The position numbers and the translations under genes are program-made. A DNA stretch of 64,000 bases, taken from contig OX637391.1 in NCBI GenBank assembly GCA_951799425.1, positions 16,458,051 through 16,522,050 of the forward strand, in the 5' to 3' direction. Of this stretch, positions 58,135-64,000 are shown piece after piece. This DNA is from Ilex aquifolium. Taxonomy: Eukaryota; Streptophyta; Magnoliopsida; Aquifoliales; Aquifoliaceae. Positions within the stretch are counted from its first letter, which is position 1; every line of letters begins with the position of its first letter. The notes below the pieces were generated by a model, which searched no databases, was not told where the DNA came from, and saw only the letters and a list, made by a program, of their open reading frames with translations.

Positions 58135-60175
58135 TGTAAAAGAACAAAAATATGTTTTGATTAAATATTGGCTATTTTTTTATTCAGTATAGTGCGTTTA
58201 CGAGAATATTCATATTGATAATACTTGGTTGAGTATGTATGTAAAGTGTGGGTGTGTTAAGGATGCAACTTAGGTTTTTTGCTTAATTCGTGTCCCTTAG
58301 GCGGGGTAATAGGGTGTGTAGTAGAAGTTAGGAAGTATTCCGGAGTTAAAATATATTTTAGATAGAATTTGGGTATGAAGGATTTTGATACTGCCTTAGT
58401 TTTTGGACCATAATTTTTTACCCTAATGTCCGTTTGATCTGAAATTTTTACAGTAGACACTAGACTTCCAGGAATACAAAAGCGTATTTGACGAAAATTT
58501 TCTTAATCGACCTATAAATAGGCCAAAACTTCATTGGATGTTCAGCTAAAAAATGGGAGTCCGTTCGAACGTGAATATCCGTTTGAAAGATAGTTCATCC
58601 CAGTACTTTTGTGTCTGATAGAACTCTAATGAAAAAGCAAAAGTATTGGGAGCAACTAGCGTTTGAACGCCATTATGACGTTCAAATGTGAGGTTACGAT
58701 TCTGAGTATCAGATTCACGACGAGTGGACTGTTTCTCATACTATAAATACCTAAGGACACCTCCCTTAGCCCCATTTCATCAATTCTGACCCTAGAGAGC
58801 CTTGGAGAGCAAGAAAGAAGGGGAGAAACACAAGATTCAGGGGGAATTTTCACATCGGAACGGATCAAACCCTCTAGTTTTTCACACAAAACTACGGAAT
58901 CAAGGTAGGGGTTTCTTCCTAATCTTGTTCATTGAGACTAGGGTTTATTTATATGTTATGAAATCCTTGCTTTTTGATGTTGTTGCAAATCATATCATGT
59001 CTTGGATAAAGTTATCTTTGATAGCCATAAAGATTCTTGTTCTTTTGACAAAAACCCTAGTTTTCAAGAAATATAGATTTTTTAATCTTGACATTCCATT
59101 TTTCTTGATTTAAAAACTCCAGTGTTTTGTTTCAACAACAAAATTATATTTCTTGATGATCTCTTGCTTATTTTATTGAGTGGTTCAGTTGGAAAAACAC
59201 CAGTGGAATAATGGTTCTTGATTTACTTGTGATTTGATAAATTGGTTTTAGTATTGTATCTCTTGTGTGGATGTTTTGATGAACATGGGTGACCGTTGAC
59301 CGGGTATCATAGAGTGGGTAGATGCGTTTCTTACTCCGAGTGGGTTTAAAAGTTCCTTACCACTCGTAGTGGGGTTGGTGTCTTACGAGGACCAAACTAC
59401 TATTCGCTCATGAGTATCGAGGCTGAGGACTAGTATAATATTCCTGAGTTGGATTCGTCACTGCTGATGCGTCGGTATACACCCTTTCTAAAGTTGTGTA
59501 TCCTTGCGAGGATTGGGTGGGTGTATGTGATCCAGGATTTTCTCAATGTGTATATTCATACGAAGTCTTGCTACATACGTGAGATACAATGTGGGAAATG
59601 GTTTATTGTTTGGAAATTGGTTTTACTTCTTCACTTAATTTATTGCTACTGCGTAAACTTGAGATCTGATGAAATGTCACTGTTTTATTTCAACAGTTAT
59701 ATATGATATCTGTAAAATGAGACCGACCTGTTTTATACATTTTCAAAACCTTGTTCGAGCTTGGGAGGATTTTCCTACCAAGCTTAGTGCTCACCCCTTA
59801 CAAACAACATTTTTTTTCAGAGTTTGGGTTGGAGGAAGAGCTCGGATTTGAAGAGCAGGTTTATTGGGAAGCTCAAAAAGAGGGGAACAGGGATCCTGAG
59901 GTGGAAGTTTAGAGTTGCTTCCTTTATGTTCTAGACATGGTGGTTAATTTTGAGACAATGTTAAGTATAATGTTTTACTTATTCCGCTGCAAGATAATAT
60001 TTAGTCTTTTGGATGTAAATGCCATGGTTTGGCATATTTATTTTTGGATGATGCTTTAGTTGTTATGGATGACGATTGGAATTTCTTTTAATTATGGATT
60101 TCATTTAGTTGCTCGCATGATATAAATGGTTATAGATAGTAATGCCAATTCTATCCTTTTGGAGTTAAAATAACA
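58135..60175 (+). mobile_element. Diverged copy of the 28.6-30.8 kb solo-LTR family
   Basis: Plus-strand sequence matches the complement of 28572-30786 throughout. Shared stretches include GAAGTATTCCGGAGTTAAA at about 58330, CCGTTTGATCTGAAATTTTT at about 58431, the TATAAATA box (58742-58749), and GAGACCGACCTGTTTTATAC versus its partner at about 59718. The ends are degraded (possible TGTAAAAG start, TAACA end) and no target duplication is visible, so limits are approximate. Two palindrome pairs persist at 58562-58589 and 58660-58688. Confidence 0.75.
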
Positions 60176-61325
60176 CCATTATTATTATATTATTTGTAGT
60201 TGTAACTGTTATGTGGACTCTTGACTGTTGAGTTGTTATTCTAGACATATTTTTATTTTTCTTGTTCCATGCTAATTAATATGACAAAACTAGCAGTCAC
60301 CATTAATATTATTATTATCCTTATATAAGATATAAATATTCGTTGTGCATTGAATAAATATATCAGGTACTTGGATTATATCAATTACAAAGCCAAAGAA
60401 ACTGAACATAATTCAATGTGTTTAGACGCTTCCAATTATGTCCATTTTGTCTATCATCTATTGTAACTGATTTAGTAAATATATGAGTTACCAAATGAAA
60501 CTTAAATTATTCTTTTCATATTCTTTTCAGCAGTGAATAAAATGTTGAATCAATTCATGCCTTTGATGTTTCATACTTCAATTGAACTGGTTCTTTCTTT
60601 TTTCCTCTCTCTCTCTCTCTCATGAACTAAAGCATGTGTATCATGAAACCAACTTAGTGGCTGATGCAAGATCAGCTTCAATTGCGGCAATAAAGGAAGA
60701 GGGACTAAAATTTAGGATTTGTGCAGTGTTTCAGGTTCTTGGGTCTCATTTGATCTATGCTATTGATGTTCCTGTTTCAAATGTTCTTTACTTGATTTTT
60801 TGTGTTTGCAATTGGTTTTCTTCTTTAGGGGTTTGTTTCTCATGAGGGTCTTTGCAGAATATTATGTTATGATGTTTCTTTCAATAGGTTATTAATTAAT
60901 TATTTGAGTAATGGTTAATTTTAATTTTAACAGTTTGGGTCCATGCAGAAAATTTTTCTTTGACGGGTTCGTTTATTATATGTTTAATTGTTGACATTTT
61001 CGACAAATTTTTATTGAGCTTGATGTTTGATTTTGCACATTTTTTGAGATCGTGGAAATAGAATTTTCAATTACATTTTCAATCATGAAAAATCAAATTC
61101 ACGTGGAGGAAATCAAGGTACAGACAACATTAGGACCAAATTTTAGACTCAATGGCCAAGTTGAATTTATAACATCCACAGGCTTTTCCAACTCCACGGC
61201 ACATGTTTTTACTATTCCTTATGTTCTCCTACCAAAATTACCATTACTTGAGCAGGGAAATATTAAAGAAAGTGAGGGTTGGCCTAGCACAAGCAATGGA
61301 GTGGGATTTAGGAAAGTTGTGTATG
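60176..61325. other. Intergenic with two weak coding-like fragments
   Basis: Near 60618-60735 a plus-strand fragment reads LKHVYHETNLVADA, which recalls the end of plant RVT_3-type RNase H domains (HVYRExNxVADxLA). At 61052-61330 another open frame has no recognised similarity. Neither has the context of a complete gene. Confidence 0.3.
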
Positions 61326-62062
61326 TGTGAAACCCGGGAAAATTTGATTTTTTTCTGAAAAGGGGCAAAATAGTCATTTGCCACTACTGAGCGTATTTAA
61401 AATACATATGTTCTAGACCTCAGATGAGGAAACGGAGTGTATCGTTGGATTCGCAACGCGAAATCTAGTAACCACCAGAAAATTCGTCGAATTCCGAGAT
61501 AGTCGGATTTTTGCACGTAGTTCGAGACGACTGCGTGGCGATGGATCTTTTAAAGGTCCCCAATAATGGATTTTATAAAATTTCCTTATAATTGGATTAA
61601 AGTTCCAATAAAATTAATTTGGACTTAATCCGGGATTTAATGAGTCGTTTCGGGACCAAAAAACGGACCCGAAAATCGAAAATATGCGGTGCGATGTGGA
61701 CCGCTCATTTGTGACTATAAATATGGGCTTAAATCAGATTTTTACACAAAATATCAGTGCAAAAACCAGTATACACGTTTTTTGGAGAGAGAGGAGAGAA
61801 AAAGTGGGTTTTTAAATTTTCTTTCGCCGATTCCGGGAGTTCCGTCCGTCGGAATTCGTCGATTCAAAAGGCAAAGTTGATCTACGCGACAAGGGCTACG
61901 CGTGGGCACCAAAAACAAGGAATTTCACCGAAGATCTAAAGAGGCGATCTTGAGAGATTCAAAGTTTTGGAGTGGTTTTGGTGTTTTTGGGGGTTTTCTA
62001 CACTCCTAAGGGGTAGGGGTTCTCCTACTTTGGTCTATTCTTGTTCTAGATGTAGATAAGTG

Positions 62063-62116
<54 letters not shown>

Positions 62117-63641
62117 GGTTTATATATAGATATGCATGGTTCCATGAATTTGGGATGAGGAAGTGTGTTTGGAAAATATTCATAACAAATTCAACCTTGA
62201 AATTAACTATAGAGAATTACATGTGTGAATTCTCCTTAGGATTTGATGAATGTGGGCATGAATTGTTTGTAAATATATTGTATGCCTTTAAGGTGTTTGT
62301 TTAAATGGCTTGGTTGATGAAATGAGGTTATTTCAATGATATTGTGATAACATGTTTATGTGTATAGAGACAATTGAAATTATGCTCTATGTTGTCAAGC
62401 CATGACTTTGATATGTTGACATGAATATGAGATTTGGTAGTTATATGCACTTGATATAATTGCCATGAAGTTATGACATGTTGAACATGTGGATACATTG
62501 CTCATGTGGTAGTTATTGCATTTTGAGCATTTTCATGGCATCACATTCATGGGACTATTGCATGAGTGTTGGTGTGTGGGAGATGCATGGATATAATCAA
62601 CACCTTGTTTGGTAGTTGATATGTGGGCTTGGAAATGTGGACCGATGGTCACATGGAGTCACATGATTGCATTGCATAAGGAAAACTTGTGTTGGGTATA
62701 GCAAGAAGGGGCATGGCGACTTCCTTGGGTGAAAAGCCCTAAACCACTTGGTTCATACACTTCCCGGGGTGAAATTCCGCAAAAGTGTAATGCTTACGGA
62801 GCCAGGGTGAAATTCCAAAATCCGTTGCCCAAAGGAAACACAAGATTTGGTTATAAAAACACCCATTCAATGGGTAGATTCCAATAATGATCGGATTTCA
62901 TAACGATCATTGGAAGGATTTTTTCGTCAATAGACGGGTTGCATTACACTTTGGCGTTGCATTGTGTTGTGTGAGTCGGTGAGGACTCGGGTTGAAACGC
63001 ATGGGTGAGTGTCACTTCATTCCATGGCATAGCATTGTTGCATTCCATCATAGAATGCATAAGTATGAGAAATGTTTAGTTATATGTTTATGTGATGATT
63101 ACATGAGCATGTGCATCTAGGGGAAGAGTAACCTCTATAGGTTTATCTCTACTGGGCGTTGTGCTCACCCTATACGGGAAACAATTTCAGGTGTTGGGTT
63201 TACACCGGCGATTGGCTCCCATGGAGAGCATCAAGGGTGAAGGGGGCTTATGTGTGGCCTTATCTCAAGATTTTGTAAACCTTTTGTTTTAAGATGGTTT
63301 ATGACATGTAAATATGGTAATCATATTTGAATACTTATAATGGAACCTTGTATGTTATATAAGTATGGTTAATTGGACCCAGTGTGGCCAATGTTTACTT
63401 ATACATGGACCCGGTGCGGCCATTGCTTTATATTTGACCTCGGATGGGTCTGGTAATTGTGTATTGCACAGGTTGGGTATTGGGTAGAGCTCCCCATACA
63501 AAGGAGACTCTGCCCAAATTTCGTAAGTTATGGACCCCGGTAAGTGGGGCATAACAGTGTGATATCGAGACACTAGGTATCTATAGGTATTCCGCGGGTT
63601 GATGGGTAATCAACGGACCCCCGGATTTTTGGGGCGTCATA
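61326..63641 (+). repeat. 5' LTR of a second Ty3 element leaving the window
   Basis: Begins TGTGAAACCCGGG and ends GGGGCGTCATA, where relatives end CACA, consistent with one C-to-T change. It shares the family TATA box (61716-61723) and downstream blocks such as TTCCGCGGGTTGATGGGTAA, but is clearly diverged. It lacks the ATGGACTG minisatellite and carries a (TA)n run at 62069-62113. Confidence 0.85.
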
Positions 63642-64000
63642 GCTTGGTATCAGAGCATAGGTATACGATTACCTAGGGCTTGAGGGAAATGGGTTTAGAC
63701 CATTGCATTTCATGTGCATACATGTTAATTGTTTGTTTGCTATATGTTATGTGTTACATGACATGTGAATTATATGCATTGTAGAATGTGTATGTAAATG
63801 AACACACTAGGTTAGAAAACATAACCTTGGGTTCGGAAAAAGGGATGAACGGGATAGTTCAAAGGTTAAACGTCTACTAGTATGTGACACATGTTCTACT
63901 AAGGGGGACAATGAGAAAATTCTCAACGTATGTGTTTGATCCCTAACGTTGGGGTACTAAATTGTTAGTCTATTTCTATCTAATGTGTGTGTAGATGGAA
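63642..64000 (+). mobile_element. Start of the internal region of the second Ty3 element
   Basis: Primer site TGGTATCAGAGC at 63645-63656, then an untranslated leader similar to 50460-50799. A presumed gag ATG lies at 63995-63997 in the context GTGTGTAGATGGAA, equivalent to the gag start at 50800. The rest is outside the window. Confidence 0.85.

Overview
The window is nuclear DNA of a flowering plant, probably a eudicot; the species cannot be told from this sequence. Evidence for this is a plant auxin-carrier gene (PIN-LIKES family) with plant-type splice sites, Ty1/copia and Ty3 retrotransposons primed by initiator-Met tRNA, plant-type MITEs, and a degraded plant pararetrovirus (Caulimoviridae). 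It is gene-poor and transposon-rich. I see only one clearly intact protein-coding gene of the host, the PILS2-like gene at 19835-21172 (+, 445 aa, one coding exon).

Layout. 1-3.3 kb: a tRNA-derived SINE, a two-exon small-protein pseudogene on the minus strand ending in an acidic hydrophobic motif, and a MITE with a 9-bp target duplication. 3.8-15.3 kb: two related, oppositely oriented Ulp1 (C48) protease-like genes of the kind carried by Mutator-like (Kaonashi-type) transposons. Both are decayed; one carries a perfect 280-bp tandem duplication. Between them lie a hAT-type MITE inside a probable intron and an orphan viroplasmin (Cauli_VI) domain. 16-19 kb: a gag-like remnant preceded by paired long palindromes, then a 317-bp tandem array. 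19.3-21.4 kb: the PILS gene. 23-27 kb: small elements, including an internally deleted copia-type element whose left LTR holds a Harbinger-like element and whose right LTR holds a SINE.

27.5-39.1 kb: a minus-strand endogenous caulimovirid (coat-protein zinc knuckle, aspartic protease, RT, RNase H, a downstream decayed ORF, then a pregenomic-RNA-like TATA box and poly(A) signal). Two later insertions interrupt it: a 2215-bp solo LTR (target duplication AAATC) and a 4698-bp copia element (188-bp LTRs, target duplication TGAAG). The viral reading frame resumes on the other side of each. 39.2-42.2 kb: tandem repeats, a five-unit ACGTCA/TGACGT hairpin array and microsatellites.

45.3-58.1 kb: a nearly complete Ty3 chromovirus (gag, protease, RT, RNase H, integrase, remnant chromodomain). 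Its in-frame stops are almost all explained by C-to-T or G-to-A changes. Its 5' LTR contains an inverted solo LTR of the same family, giving a multi-kilobase imperfect inverted repeat. 58.1-60.2 kb: a diverged second copy of the solo-LTR family seen at 28.6-30.8 kb. 61.3 kb to the end: the 5' LTR, primer site and first gag codons of another Ty3 element that leaves the window.

The most unusual signals are the paired CGTTCGAACG palindromes at fixed 18-19-bp spacing in the solo LTR, retained in its diverged copy; the doubly interrupted viral fossil; and the self-complementary LTR pair. All domain calls are from motif recognition by eye, without database searches.
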